Shown piece by piece: positions 34,901 through 45,185 of a stretch of DNA of 64,000 nt. The notes under the pieces were generated by a model. That model ran no database searches, was not told the origin of the DNA, and saw only the letters and a program-made list of their open reading frames with translations. Each line of letters opens with the position of its first letter. Within the stretch, counting starts at the first letter, position 1. The DNA comes from Paracoccus sp. C2R09 (GTDB lineage: Bacteria > Pseudomonadota > Alphaproteobacteria > Rhodobacterales > Rhodobacteraceae). Both the position numbers and the translations under genes were made by a program. The stretch lies in contig NZ_JAHKQB010000027.1 of NCBI RefSeq assembly GCF_018860625.1, positions 236,635-300,634 of the forward strand, written 5' to 3'.

Positions 34901-35902
34901 ATGATCGCAGATTTCACCGCGCGAGCCCGTCCGCTCGTGCCCGGCCTCGGGCTGGCCGTCATCCTGGCGATGGCCGCGCAATTCCTGTCGGACCATTACG
35001 GCGCCCCGGTCATGCTGATGGCGATCCTGCTGGGCATGCCCTTCCATTTCCTGACCGAGGATACCCGCACGAAGCTGGGCATCGATTTTGCGGCCAGGGC
35101 GCTGCTGCGCACGGGCGTGGCGCTGCTGGGCCTGCGCGTGTCGCTCGACATGGTGCGCGATATCGGGTGGGGCTTCGTCGCGCTGATCGCGGTCTCGATC
35201 GCGGCGGTGATCCTGATCTCGGTCGCGCTGGTGCCCCGCCTTGGCCGCGACCGCGCCTTCGGGCTGCTGACGGGCGGATCGGTCGCGATCTGCGGCGCGT
35301 CGGCGGCCATGGCCATCGCGTCCGTCCTACCGCCGCGCGACACTGCCGAACGCGACCTGTCATTCACCGTGATCACCGTCACCGCGCTGTCGACGCTGGC
35401 GATGATCGTCTATCCGATCCTGGCGGGCGCCATCGGTCTGAACGAGGAACTGACGGGTCTGTTCCTGGGCGCCACCATCCATGACGTGGCGCAGGTGGTC
35501 GGGGCCGGATATTCCGTATCGGACGAGACCGGCGACATCGCCACGGTCGTCAAGCTGATCCGCGTCACCATGCTGGCACCGGTCGTGCTGATCGCGGCGC
35601 TGGCCCTGCGTCGGGCGAACCCGCAATCCACGGGCAGGCGTCCGCCGCTGCTGCCGGCCTTCGTGCTGGGCTTTCTTGTTCTTGCCGCGCTGAATTCCGC
35701 GCATGTGGTGCCGGCGCCGGTCACGGATGTCGCATCGTCGCTGTCGCGGGCGCTGCTGGTGGCGGCCGTGGCCGCGGTCGGCATGAAGACCTCGCTTGCG
35801 CGACTGGCCGATGTGGGGGCCTCGGCCATCATGCTTCTGGTTCTGCAGACGGCGGGGCTTGCGGTCCTGATCCTGTCGGCGCTGGCCCTGGGGATCGCGT
35901 AA
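34901..35902 (+). CDS. YeiH/SuyZ-type putative sulfite/sulfate exporter
   Basis: A 333-residue membrane protein with about ten hydrophobic helices. The family motifs are RTGVALLGLRVSLDMV, LLTGGSVAICGASAAMAIASVLPP and LFLGATIHDVAQVVGAGYSVS. In Paracoccus pantotrophus a member of this family (SuyZ) lies in a sulfonate-degradation cluster and is thought to remove the sulfite or sulfate that is released. Placed after a sulfonate-type monooxygenase operon, the same job is likely here. It starts about 97 bases after the TRAP binder, past a hairpin, so a separate promoter is possible. Confidence 0.85.
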   Translation: MIADFTARARPLVPGLGLAVILAMAAQFLSDHYGAPVMLMAILLGMPFHFLTEDTRTKLGIDFAARALLRTGVALLGLRVSLDMVRDIGWGFVALIAVSIAAVILISVALVPRLGRDRAFGLLTGGSVAICGASAAMAIASVLPPRDTAERDLSFTVITVTALSTLAMIVYPILAGAIGLNEELTGLFLGATIHDVAQVVGAGYSVSDETGDIATVVKLIRVTMLAPVVLIAALALRRANPQSTGRRPPLLPAFVLGFLVLAALNSAHVVPAPVTDVASSLSRALLVAAVAAVGMKTSLARLADVGASAIMLLVLQTAGLAVLILSALALGIA

Positions 35903-35928
35903 GCGACAGAAAAATCTGCCGCCTTAAC

Positions 35929-35961
35929 AAGGGCTCCGCCGCTTTCGCGTGCGGGGCCCTT
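35929..35961 (+). terminator. Terminator-like hairpin after the exporter gene
   Basis: Arms aagggctccgc / gcggggccctt (11 pairs, one G-U) with an 11-base loop, followed by CGCATTTCTT. It separates the desulfonation operon from the polyol operon. Confidence 0.6.
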
Positions 35962-35969
35962 CGCATTTC

Positions 35970-35998
35970 TTGACAAGCGATCCCGAGTATGTGAGCAT
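35970..35998 (+). promoter_or_regulatory. Possible promoter of the polyol operon
   Basis: A consensus TTGACA lies 70 bases before the polyol binding-protein gene; 17 bases on is GAGCAT, only a 3/6 match to a -10 box. The -35 element is good and the -10 weak, consistent with an activated promoter, but this is speculative. Confidence 0.3.
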
Positions 35999-36045
35999 TT
36001 GCCCATCGGTTTAGCAAAAGCAATGCCGACACAGGGAGGACTCAA

Positions 36046-37362
36046 ATGACCGGAAAGACCTTGCGCGTCCTGATGGGCGCCAGCGCCATGACTGCGCTTG
36101 CCGCACCCGTTATGGCCGAGACGCTGACCATCGCGACCGTGAACAACGGCGACATGATCCGCATGCAGCAGATGACCGCGCCCTTCACCGAGGCGAACCC
36201 GGATATCGAACTGGAATGGGTCACGCTGGAGGAGAACATCCTGCGCGAGCGCGTCACGACCGACATCGCCACCAATGGCGGGCAGTATGACGTGCTGACC
36301 ATCGGCACCTACGAGGTTCCGATCTGGGCGAAGCAGAACTGGCTTGCCCCGCTGGAGATGCCCGAGGAATACGACGTTGACGACCTGCTGCCCGCCGTGC
36401 GCGAGGCGCTGTCGGTCGACGGCACGCTCTATGCCGCGCCGTTCTATGGCGAAAGCGCGATGGTGATGTATCGCACCGACCTGGTGGAAGCCGCCGGCGT
36501 CGAGATGCCCGAGAGCCCGACCTGGGCCGACATCCGGGCCGCCGCCGAGGCGATGACCGACAAAGACGCCGAGATCTATGGCATCTGCCTGCGCGGCAAG
36601 CCGGGCTGGGGCGAGAACATGGCCATGCTGACGGCCATGGCCAACAGCTATGGCGCGCGCTGGTTCGACACCGACTGGCAGCCCCAGTTCGACAGCGAGG
36701 AATGGAAGGCCGCGCTGACCGACTATCTGGACCTGATGAACAATTACGGTCCTCCGGGCGCGTCTTCGAACGGCTTCAACGAGAACCTGTCGCTGTTCCA
36801 GCAGGGCAAGTGCGGCATGTGGATCGATGCCACCGTCGCCGCGGGCTTCGTGACCGACCCCGACGATTCGACCGTTGCCGACAGCGTGGGCTTCGCGCAG
36901 TTCCCGAACAAGGAAGGCGTGGACAACCACGGCAACTGGCTCTGGGCATGGTCGCTGGCGATCCCGGCATCCAGCCAGCAGCCCGAGGCCGCGCAGAAGT
37001 TCGTCGCCTGGGCGACCAGCAAGGACTATACCGCCTCGATCGCCGAGGCACAGGGCTGGCGCGCGGCACCTCCGGGCACGCGCACCTCGCTCTATGAGAA
37101 CGCCGAGTACCAGGAAGCGGCACCCTTCGCCGAGATGACCCTGAAATCGATGAATGCTGCAAACACGCAGAAATCCTCGGTCCAGGACATCCCCTATACC
37201 GGTGGCCAGTTCGTCGCGATCCCCGAATTCCAGGGCATCGGCACGGCGGTCGGGCAGACCTTCTCGGCGGCGCTGGCAGGCCAGATGTCGGCGGATGACG
37301 CACTGAACGCGGCGCAGTCCAACGTGACCCGCGAAATGACGCGCGCAGGCTATATCAAGTAA
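36046..37362 (+). CDS. smoE: Polyol ABC transporter substrate-binding protein
   Basis: A 438-residue family-1 sugar-binding protein with a signal peptide ending APVMA. LTIATVNNGDMIRMQQMTAPFTEANPDIELEWVTLEENILRERVTTDIATNGGQYDV is close in wording to the sorbitol/mannitol binder SmoE of Rhodobacter, and the C-terminal PYTGGQFVAIPEFQGIGTAVGQ is typical too. A GGGAGGA ribosome site precedes it. The neighbouring mannitol-dehydrogenase-family enzyme supports a sugar-alcohol ligand. Confidence 0.88.
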   Translation: MTGKTLRVLMGASAMTALAAPVMAETLTIATVNNGDMIRMQQMTAPFTEANPDIELEWVTLEENILRERVTTDIATNGGQYDVLTIGTYEVPIWAKQNWLAPLEMPEEYDVDDLLPAVREALSVDGTLYAAPFYGESAMVMYRTDLVEAAGVEMPESPTWADIRAAAEAMTDKDAEIYGICLRGKPGWGENMAMLTAMANSYGARWFDTDWQPQFDSEEWKAALTDYLDLMNNYGPPGASSNGFNENLSLFQQGKCGMWIDATVAAGFVTDPDDSTVADSVGFAQFPNKEGVDNHGNWLWAWSLAIPASSQQPEAAQKFVAWATSKDYTASIAEAQGWRAAPPGTRTSLYENAEYQEAAPFAEMTLKSMNAANTQKSSVQDIPYTGGQFVAIPEFQGIGTAVGQTFSAALAGQMSADDALNAAQSNVTREMTRAGYIK

Positions 37363-37375
37363 GCTTGCGCGACGC

Positions 37376-37407
37376 CGCGCCGCCCCCTCTCCTCCGGGGG
37401 CGGCGCG
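37376..37407 (+). terminator. Intercistronic hairpin between smoE and smoF
   Basis: Perfect 12-bp arms (cgcgccgccccc / gggggcggcgcg) with an 8-base loop begin 13 bases after the smoE stop. It is probably a stabiliser or attenuator rather than a full terminator. Confidence 0.55.
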
Positions 37408-37443
37408 ATACGACCATTCGCCTGAACCCGAAGGACCCTCGCC

Positions 37444-38313
37444 ATGGCTACCCGCCAGACCCAGAGCCTTGCGCGGCTGATGCGCGCCCCGGCCATCATC
37501 CTGCTTCTGATCTGGATGCTCGTGCCGCTGGCGATGACGCTGTATTACTCTTTCCTCAACTACAACCTGCTGAACCCCGCCGGCACCAGCTGGGCCGGCT
37601 GGTTCAACTACAGCTACTTCTATACCGATCCCGCCTTCTTCGACGCGGTCAGGAACACCCTGGTCCTCGTGCTGGGCGTGCTGACGATCACCGTGGTGCT
37701 GGGAACGGCCATCGCGATGCTGATCGACAAGCCGATCTTCGGGCAGGGGATCGTCCGCATCCTGATCATCTCGCCCTTCTTCGTGATGCCGCCCGTGGCC
37801 GCGTTGATCTGGAAGAACATGATCATGCATCCCAGCTACGGCGTCTTCGCGGATCTTGCCAAGTTCTTCGGGCAGGCGCCGATCGACTGGTTCGCGCAAT
37901 ATCCGCTGACCTCGATCATCATCATCGTGGCCTGGCAGTGGCTGCCCTTCGCGACGCTGATCCTGCTGACCGCGCTGCAGTCGCTGGACGGCGAACAGAT
38001 GGAAGCGGCCGAGATGGACGGCGCAGGCCCCGTGTCGCGCTTCATCCACCTGACGCTGCCGCACCTGTCGCGTGCCATGACGGTGGTCATCCTGATCCAG
38101 ACGATCTTCCTTCTGGGCATCTATGCCGAGATCCTGGTGACGACGAATGGCGGTCCGGGCAATGCCTCGACGAACCTGACCTACCTGATCTATCGCGCGG
38201 CCCGTCTGAACTTCGACATCGGTGGCGCAGCCGCCGGGGGCATCATCGCCGTCATCCTTGCCAATTTCGTCGCGATCTTCCTGATGCGCGCCGTCGGCCG
38301 CAACCTGGACTGA
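37444..38313 (+). CDS. smoF: Polyol ABC transporter permease (MalF-like)
   Basis: A 289-residue permease with six membrane helices: RLMRAPAIILLLIWMLVPLAMTLYYSF near the start and the coupling loop EQMEAAEMDGAGPVSRFIHLTLPHLS (about 184-209). It is one half of the channel, with the next gene as partner. AAGGACC precedes the start. Confidence 0.9.
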   Translation: MATRQTQSLARLMRAPAIILLLIWMLVPLAMTLYYSFLNYNLLNPAGTSWAGWFNYSYFYTDPAFFDAVRNTLVLVLGVLTITVVLGTAIAMLIDKPIFGQGIVRILIISPFFVMPPVAALIWKNMIMHPSYGVFADLAKFFGQAPIDWFAQYPLTSIIIIVAWQWLPFATLILLTALQSLDGEQMEAAEMDGAGPVSRFIHLTLPHLSRAMTVVILIQTIFLLGIYAEILVTTNGGPGNASTNLTYLIYRAARLNFDIGGAAAGGIIAVILANFVAIFLMRAVGRNLD

Positions 38314-38323
38314 GGAGCATCCC

Positions 38324-39148
38324 ATGGCACGCGCAGTCAAGACACGCACCCGGATCGCCTATACCGTCGCTGCATGGGTGGTCGCCCTGATCATCTTCTT
38401 CCCGATCCTGTATACCGTGATCACCAGCTTCAAGACCGAGCAGGAGGCCATCGCCGGCTTCGACCTGATCCCGTCGCTGACGCTGGAAAGCTATCGCGAG
38501 GTGCAGACGCAGAACGACTATATCCGGCCCTTCATCAACTCGGTCATCCTGGCGATCGGCTCGACCATCCTCGCGCTGATCGTGGCCATCCCGGCCGCCT
38601 GGGCCATGGCGTTCTCGCCCACCAAGCGGACCAAGGACATCCTGATGTGGATGCTGTCCACCAAGATGATGCCCGCGGTCGCCGTGCTGGTCCCGATCTA
38701 CCTGATCTTCCTGCGCACGGGGCTGATGGATACCCGCACCGGCCTGGTCATCATCCTGATGCTGATGAACCTGCCGATCGTGATCTGGATGCTCTACACC
38801 TACTTCCGCGAGATCCCGGGCGAGATCCTGGAGGCCGCGCGGATGGACGGGGCGAACCTGCGCGACGAGATCGTGCACGTCCTGACGCCGATGGCCATTC
38901 CGGGCATCGCGTCCACCCTGCTGCTGAACGTGATCCTGGCCTGGAACGAGGCGTTCTGGACCATTCAGCTGACCACCACGAATGCTGCGCCGCTTTCGGC
39001 CTTCATCGCATCCTTCTCCAGTCCTCAGGGTCTGTTCTGGGCCAAGCTTTCCGCCGCCTCGACCATGGCCATCGCGCCGATCCTGATCATGGGCTGGTTC
39101 AGCCAGAAACAACTTGTCCGCGGCCTGACCTTCGGCGCGGTGAAATAA
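38324..39148 (+). CDS. smoG: Polyol ABC transporter permease (MalG-like)
   Basis: A 274-residue permease: VVALIIFFPILYTVITSFKTEQEAIAG, AWAMAFSPTKRTKDILMWMLSTKMMPAVAVLVPIYLIF, and the coupling loop GEILEAARMDGANLRDEIVHVLTPMA. This wording is that of polyol permeases of the MtlG/SmoG group. A GAGGAG site precedes the start, ten bases after smoF. Confidence 0.92.
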   Translation: MARAVKTRTRIAYTVAAWVVALIIFFPILYTVITSFKTEQEAIAGFDLIPSLTLESYREVQTQNDYIRPFINSVILAIGSTILALIVAIPAAWAMAFSPTKRTKDILMWMLSTKMMPAVAVLVPIYLIFLRTGLMDTRTGLVIILMLMNLPIVIWMLYTYFREIPGEILEAARMDGANLRDEIVHVLTPMAIPGIASTLLLNVILAWNEAFWTIQLTTTNAAPLSAFIASFSSPQGLFWAKLSAASTMAIAPILIMGWFSQKQLVRGLTFGAVK

Positions 39149-39160
39149 GGGGGAAACCTG

Positions 39161-40155
<995 letters not shown>

Positions 40156-40159
<4 letters not shown>

Positions 40160-41628
40160 ACGACCCGATCCGACTTTGCGACGCGAACTTGTCGCAGATC
40201 AACGCGGCAGTGCCGCAATACGACCGCAGCGAACTGACAGGTGGCATCCTGCATTTCGGCCTGGGGAACTTTCACCGTGCGCATCAGGCGGTCTATCTGG
40301 ACCAGCTGATGAACACGGGCGAGGGGCATGACTTCGCCATCGTCGGTGCGGGCGTCATGCCCACCGATGCCCGCATGCGCGAAGTGCTTCTGGCACAGGA
40401 TTGCCTGTTCACCGTCGTCGAACAGACGGCCGACACCGCCGAGGCGCGCGTCATCGGCGCGATGACCGACCACCTGCCGGCCGCCGACGCGCAGGCCATC
40501 ATCGCCAAGCTGGCCGATCCGGCCATCCGCATCGCCAGCCTGACCATCACCGAGGGCGGTTACTTCATCGATGCCAATACCGGGCATTTCGATGTGACCC
40601 ACCCGGCCATCGTGCATGACGGCAACAACCCCGATGTGCCGCGCACGGTCTTCGGGATGCTGGTGGCGGGCCTTGCCGCACGCCGCCGCGACGGGCGTCA
40701 GCCCTTCACCGTGATGTGCTGCGACAACATTCCCCATAACGGCGTCGTCACCCGCGAGGCCGTGATCGAGACCGCGCGCCTGTCGGACCCCGAACTGGCC
40801 GAATGGATCGCCGCCAACGTGGCCTTCCCGAACGGCATGGTGGACCGCATCACCCCCGCGACCAGCGACCGCGAACGGGCGATGATCCGCAGCGAATTCG
40901 GCATCGCGGACGAAACCCCCGTCTTCGCCGAGGATTTCATCCAGTGGGTGCTCGAGGACAACTTCCCCGCCGGTCGCCCCGCGCTGGAGAAGGTGGGCGT
41001 GCAGTTCGTGCCCGACGTCACCCCCTACGAGATGATGAAGATCCGCATCCTGAACGGCGGCCATGCGATCCTGGCCTATGCGGCGGGGCTTCTGGACATC
41101 CAGTATGTCCACGAGGCGATGCAGGAGCCGCTGGTGTCCGACTTCCTGGAAAAGGTCGAGACCTCCGAGGTGATCCCGGTCGTGCCGCCGGTGCCCGAAA
41201 CCGATCTGTCGGCCTATTTCGCCAAGGTCAAGGAACGCTGCGCGAACCCCAAGATCGCCGACACGGTGCGCAGGCTGTGCCTCGACGGGTCGAACCGTCA
41301 GCCGAAATTCATCATCCCGACGATCCGCGACCGGCTGGCCCGGGATCTGCCGGTGGACGGCCTGGCGCTGGAATGCGCGCTGTGGTGCCGCTACTGCGCG
41401 GGAACCACGGATGGCGGTGCGGTCATCGCGCCCAACGATCCGTCCTGGGACCGCCTGACCCGCGTAGCCCAGGAGGCCCGTCACGATCCTGCGCAATGGC
41501 TGGCCATGGCCGATATCTACGGCGATACCGGCACCGATCCGCGCCTGATCGAGCCCTTCGCGAAATGGCTGGGGATGCTGTGGGAACAGGGGGCCGAGGC
41601 GACGCTGCGGACCTATATCGAAGGGTGA
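40156..41628 (+). CDS. mtlK: Mannitol 2-dehydrogenase family polyol dehydrogenase
   Basis: A 490-residue long-chain polyol dehydrogenase. [39 protein letters not shown] is the nucleotide-binding start; [19 protein letters not shown] and [21 protein letters not shown] (with the catalytic Lys) are the family hallmarks. It oxidises sugar alcohols, for example D-mannitol to fructose or D-arabinitol to D-xylulose. In Rhodobacter sphaeroides a short-chain sorbitol dehydrogenase (smoS) lies between smoK and mtlK; here it is absent. The downstream xylulokinase fits D-arabinitol use. Confidence 0.9.
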
Positions 41629-41632
41629 TCTC

Positions 41633-42292
41633 GTGACCGATGCCGTGATCTTCGACTGCGACGGGGTGCTTGTGGACAGCGAGCCCCTTGCGGTCGAGGA
41701 GATCGTGACGATGATGGAACGGCTCGGCCTGCCCATCGACGCGTCGCGCATCTACGACAGCTTCCTCGGGCAGAGCTTCCAGAAGATCCTGGATGCCGCG
41801 TTCGAGGAGCACGGCGTCGATCTGACGCCGCATGTTGCACGGTTCCAGGACGATCTTGCCTGCCGGTTCCGGCGCGACCTGCAGCCGGTGCCGGGCATTG
41901 CCGATGCGATCGGGGGGCTGAACCTGCCGATCGCGGTCGCCTCGTCCAGCGCGCCCGACAGGTTGCGCCTGTCGCTGAGCGTGACGGGGCTGAAGCCGCT
42001 TTTCGGCGATCACGTCTATTCCGCGGTGCAGGTGCGCAACGGCAAGCCCGCGCCCGACCTGTTCCTGATGGCCGCGCAGCGGCTGGGCGTCGCGCCGGGC
42101 GATTGCACCGTCCTCGAAGACAGTCCGGCGGGTGTCCGGGCGGCCCATGCGGCCGGGATGCGCGTCATCGGCTTCCTTGGTGGCAGCCATGCCGCGCCCG
42201 CGCGTCTTGCCACGCGTCTTGCGGACGAAAAACCCCATGCAATGATTGAAAGCGCGGCGGAATTGCCCGACACTCTGGCCCGGCTGGGCTGA
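41633..42292 (+). CDS. HAD-superfamily hydrolase (sugar-phosphate phosphatase type)
   Basis: A 219-residue class IA HAD protein. Catalytic aspartates are in FDCDGVLVDSEP (Asp8, Asp10); VASSSAPDRLRLSL, NGKPAPDLFLMAAQRLGV and VLEDSPAGVRAAHAAGM follow. It resembles beta-phosphoglucomutase/sugar-phosphatase members. The likely start is GTG 41633, four bases after the mtlK stop. Genes of this type accompany mannitol/sorbitol operons in Rhodobacteraceae, probably to remove toxic sugar phosphates; the exact substrate is unknown. Confidence 0.82.
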   Translation: MTDAVIFDCDGVLVDSEPLAVEEIVTMMERLGLPIDASRIYDSFLGQSFQKILDAAFEEHGVDLTPHVARFQDDLACRFRRDLQPVPGIADAIGGLNLPIAVASSSAPDRLRLSLSVTGLKPLFGDHVYSAVQVRNGKPAPDLFLMAAQRLGVAPGDCTVLEDSPAGVRAAHAAGMRVIGFLGGSHAAPARLATRLADEKPHAMIESAAELPDTLARLG

Positions 42293-42305
42293 GGGGGACC
42301 GTTCC

Positions 42306-43748
42306 ATGCTGATCGCTGCCGTCGATGTCGGATCGGCCCGCGCCCGCGCGGGGCTGTTCACCCCCGACGGGCATCTGGTCGCAAGGGCAAGCCGCGGGTT
42401 CGAGACCTATCGCAGCCCCGGCGGGCAGGCCGATTTCGTCTTCTCGGAGATCTGGAACGCCGTGGCCGAGGCCCTGTCCGAGGCGCGCCGCATGGCGGGC
42501 GCCAGCCCTGCCGATCTGGGTGCGCTGGCCTTCGATGCAACCTGTTCGCTGGTGATCGAGGCCGAGGGACTGGAGCCCGACGTCATCGCCTGGCACGATC
42601 ACCGTGCCGTCGCCGAGGCGGCCGAGATGTCGGCGCTGGACCACCCGGTCGTGGCCCGCGCGGGCGGGCGCGTCTCGCCCGAGATGCAGACGCCCAAGCT
42701 GATGTGGCTGCGCCGCCACCGCCCCGACATCTGGAACGCCATGACGGGCATCCGCGATCTGTGCGACCACCTTGCCTGGCGGGCGACGGGGGGCACGGCG
42801 CGGTCGCTCTGTGCGGCGGCGTCCAAGTGGCCCTATCTGCCGGAACGCGGCTGGGCGGTCGATCTTATGGACATGCTGGGGCTTGGCGCGCTGTCGCTGC
42901 CGGGGCAGGTGCTGCCCCCCGGCACGGCGATCGGGCCGCTATCGGCGCGCGGCGCGGCAGAACTGGGGCTGGATCGCAGCTGCGTGGTGGCGGTCGGGCT
43001 GATCGACGCGTTCTCGGGGGCTCTCGGGGCGGCGCCGGACATGCCCGCGCTGATCGCGGGGACTTCGAATTGCGTGATGGCGCCGGGGGTGGCGCAGGCG
43101 CCCGCGTTGTGGGGGCCCTATCCGGGGGCGATCCTGCCCGAGGAATCCGTGACCGAGGGCGGGCAATCCGCGACCGGCGCGACGCTGGAACAGATCCGCA
43201 GGCTCTATCCCGGCCCCGAGACGCACGAGACGATCCTGGCGCGCATCGCGGCCCATCCCGAACCCGAACCGGGGCTGCATGTGCTGCCCGACCTCAAGGG
43301 CAATCGCGCGCCCTTCGCCGATCCGTCCATGCGGGGCGTGATCCACGGGATGGCCACGGGGGCGGACGGGCTGGACGCGCTCTATTGGCGGACGGCGGTG
43401 GGAATTGCCCTGGGGACGCGGCAGGTGATCGGGCATATGGGCATCGCCCCGGGCCGGATCGCGATGGCCGGGGGGCAGGCGCGGTCCGCGCTGCTGCGGC
43501 AGCTCTATGCCGATGTCACGGGGGCCGATATCCATTGGCAGCCCGAGGATGCGGTCCTGCGCGGCACGGCCATCGCCGCCGCCGCGCCGCATCTGGGCGG
43601 CATCCGCGCCGCCCGCACAAGGTTTCACCGCGAGGTGCAGGTCACCCGTCCGGCCCGGGCGGCGCAGGCGCTTCGCGAACGCGACTGGCGCATCTTCCTG
43701 CGGATGCAGGAACACCGCGCCGAGATCATGGAAATGTCGAGGGAGTAG
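42306..43748 (+). CDS. FGGY-family carbohydrate kinase (ribulokinase-like)
   Basis: A 480-residue sugar kinase. The first ATPase-fold domain begins AAVDVGSARARAGLFTPDG; GALAFDATCSLVI and AWHDHRA are typical of the D-ribulokinase/YDR109C-like branch; the second domain has AGTSNCVMAPG and the end AMAGGQARSALLRQLYADVTG. It probably phosphorylates a pentulose such as D-ribulose produced by the polyol dehydrogenase. It ends three bases before xylB. Confidence 0.82.
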   Translation: MLIAAVDVGSARARAGLFTPDGHLVARASRGFETYRSPGGQADFVFSEIWNAVAEALSEARRMAGASPADLGALAFDATCSLVIEAEGLEPDVIAWHDHRAVAEAAEMSALDHPVVARAGGRVSPEMQTPKLMWLRRHRPDIWNAMTGIRDLCDHLAWRATGGTARSLCAAASKWPYLPERGWAVDLMDMLGLGALSLPGQVLPPGTAIGPLSARGAAELGLDRSCVVAVGLIDAFSGALGAAPDMPALIAGTSNCVMAPGVAQAPALWGPYPGAILPEESVTEGGQSATGATLEQIRRLYPGPETHETILARIAAHPEPEPGLHVLPDLKGNRAPFADPSMRGVIHGMATGADGLDALYWRTAVGIALGTRQVIGHMGIAPGRIAMAGGQARSALLRQLYADVTGADIHWQPEDAVLRGTAIAAAAPHLGGIRAARTRFHREVQVTRPARAAQALRERDWRIFLRMQEHRAEIMEMSRE

Positions 43749-43751
43749 CGC

Positions 43752-45185
43752 ATGTATCTTGGGATCGATCTGGGGACCTCGGGGGTCAAGGCGCTGCTGA
43801 TGGATGCGGATCAGCGGGTCGTCGGATCGGCGACCATGCCGCTTGGCGTCCGGCGGCCCCATCCCGGCTGGTCCGAACAGGATCCTGCCGACTGGATCGC
43901 GGCGGCGCAGGGCGCGATCGCGCAGTTGGCGCGCGATCACGGGCTGGCGGGGTTGCGCGGGATCGGCCTGTCGGGGCAGATGCATGGCGCGGTCACGCTG
44001 GATGCCCAGGACCGCGTGCTGCGTCCTGCAATCCTGTGGAACGACACCCGCGCGCACCTCGAGGCGGCGCAGCTGGATGCGATGCCGGTCATGCGGCACC
44101 TGTCGGGAAACATCGTCTTTCCGGGCTTTACCGCCCCCAAGCTGGTCTGGATGGCGCGGCACGAACCCGACCTGCACGATCGCGTGGCCAGTGTGCTGCT
44201 GCCCAAGGATTACCTGCGGCTGTGGCTGACCGGCGGCCATGTGTCCGAGATGTCCGACGCCTCGGGGACCAGCTGGCTGGATGTCGGGCGGCGCGACTGG
44301 TCGGACGACCTGCTGGCGGCCTCGGGGATGCGGCGCGACCAGATGCCCGCGCTGGTCGAGGGGTCCGCGCCGTCGGGAATGCTGCGCGACGCGCTGGCCC
44401 GCGAATGGGGCGTCGACGGTCCCGTGACGGTCGCGGGCGGTGCGGGCGACAATGCCGCGACGGCGATCGGGGCGGGCACGGTGGGGGCGGGGCAGGGCTT
44501 CGTCAGCCTGGGCACTTCGGGGGTGCTGTTCGCGGCCACCGACCGGTTCCTGCCCGCGCCGGAAACGGCGGTGCACGCCTTCTGCCACGCGGCACCGGGC
44601 ATGTGGCACCATATGGGCGTCATCCTGCAGGCGGCGGCGGCGCTGGAATGGCTGTCGGGTGTCACGGGCATCAGACCGGCCGAGCTGACGCGCGATCTGG
44701 GCCCTCAGGCGGCCCCGGGCCCCGAGATCTTCCTGCCCTATCTGTCGGGCGAACGGACGCCGCATAACGATGCGCAGGTGCGCGGGCTTCTGGCGGGTCT
44801 GGGGGCATCGTCCGGGCCGCAGGCGCTGACGCGCGCGGTGCTGGACGGGGTGGCCTTCGCGCTGGCCGACAACCTGCATGCGCTGCGGCAGGCCGGGGCA
44901 GGGCCCGATGCGCTGCTGGCGCTTGGCGGCGGGGCGCGGTCCGACTATTGGCTGCGCAGCATCGCCAATGCGCTGGACCTGCCGGTGCTGCTGCCTGAAG
45001 GGGGCGATTACGGTGCCGCATTCGGCGCCGCGCGGCTGGGTCTGATGGCCGATACCGGTGCCGGCCCCGAGATCTGCCTGCCGCCCGCCATCGCCGCCGA
45101 GATCGCGCCGGACCCGGCCCTCGTCCCGGCCTATGCCGAGGGGCTGGCCCGGTTCCGCGCGCTTTATCCCGCTGCGCGGTCCTGA
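43752..45185 (+). CDS. xylB: Xylulokinase
   Basis: A 477-residue FGGY kinase with xylulokinase wording: YLGIDLGTSGVKALLMD, GIGLSGQMHGAVTLDAQDRVLRPAILWNDTRA, FPGFTAPKLVWM, KDYLRLWLTGGHVSEMSDASGTSWLDV and LSGERTPHND. It phosphorylates D-xylulose, the expected product of D-arabinitol oxidation. The last 22 bases overlap the convergent regulator gene on the other strand. Confidence 0.92.
   Translation: MYLGIDLGTSGVKALLMDADQRVVGSATMPLGVRRPHPGWSEQDPADWIAAAQGAIAQLARDHGLAGLRGIGLSGQMHGAVTLDAQDRVLRPAILWNDTRAHLEAAQLDAMPVMRHLSGNIVFPGFTAPKLVWMARHEPDLHDRVASVLLPKDYLRLWLTGGHVSEMSDASGTSWLDVGRRDWSDDLLAASGMRRDQMPALVEGSAPSGMLRDALAREWGVDGPVTVAGGAGDNAATAIGAGTVGAGQGFVSLGTSGVLFAATDRFLPAPETAVHAFCHAAPGMWHHMGVILQAAAALEWLSGVTGIRPAELTRDLGPQAAPGPEIFLPYLSGERTPHNDAQVRGLLAGLGASSGPQALTRAVLDGVAFALADNLHALRQAGAGPDALLALGGGARSDYWLRSIANALDLPVLLPEGGDYGAAFGAARLGLMADTGAGPEICLPPAIAAEIAPDPALVPAYAEGLARFRALYPAARS

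Noticed and set aside
35410..38349. A 979-codon open frame on the minus strand
   Set aside because: It lies antisense to the exporter, smoE and smoF, which are certain genes. Same artefact of codon bias at high GC.
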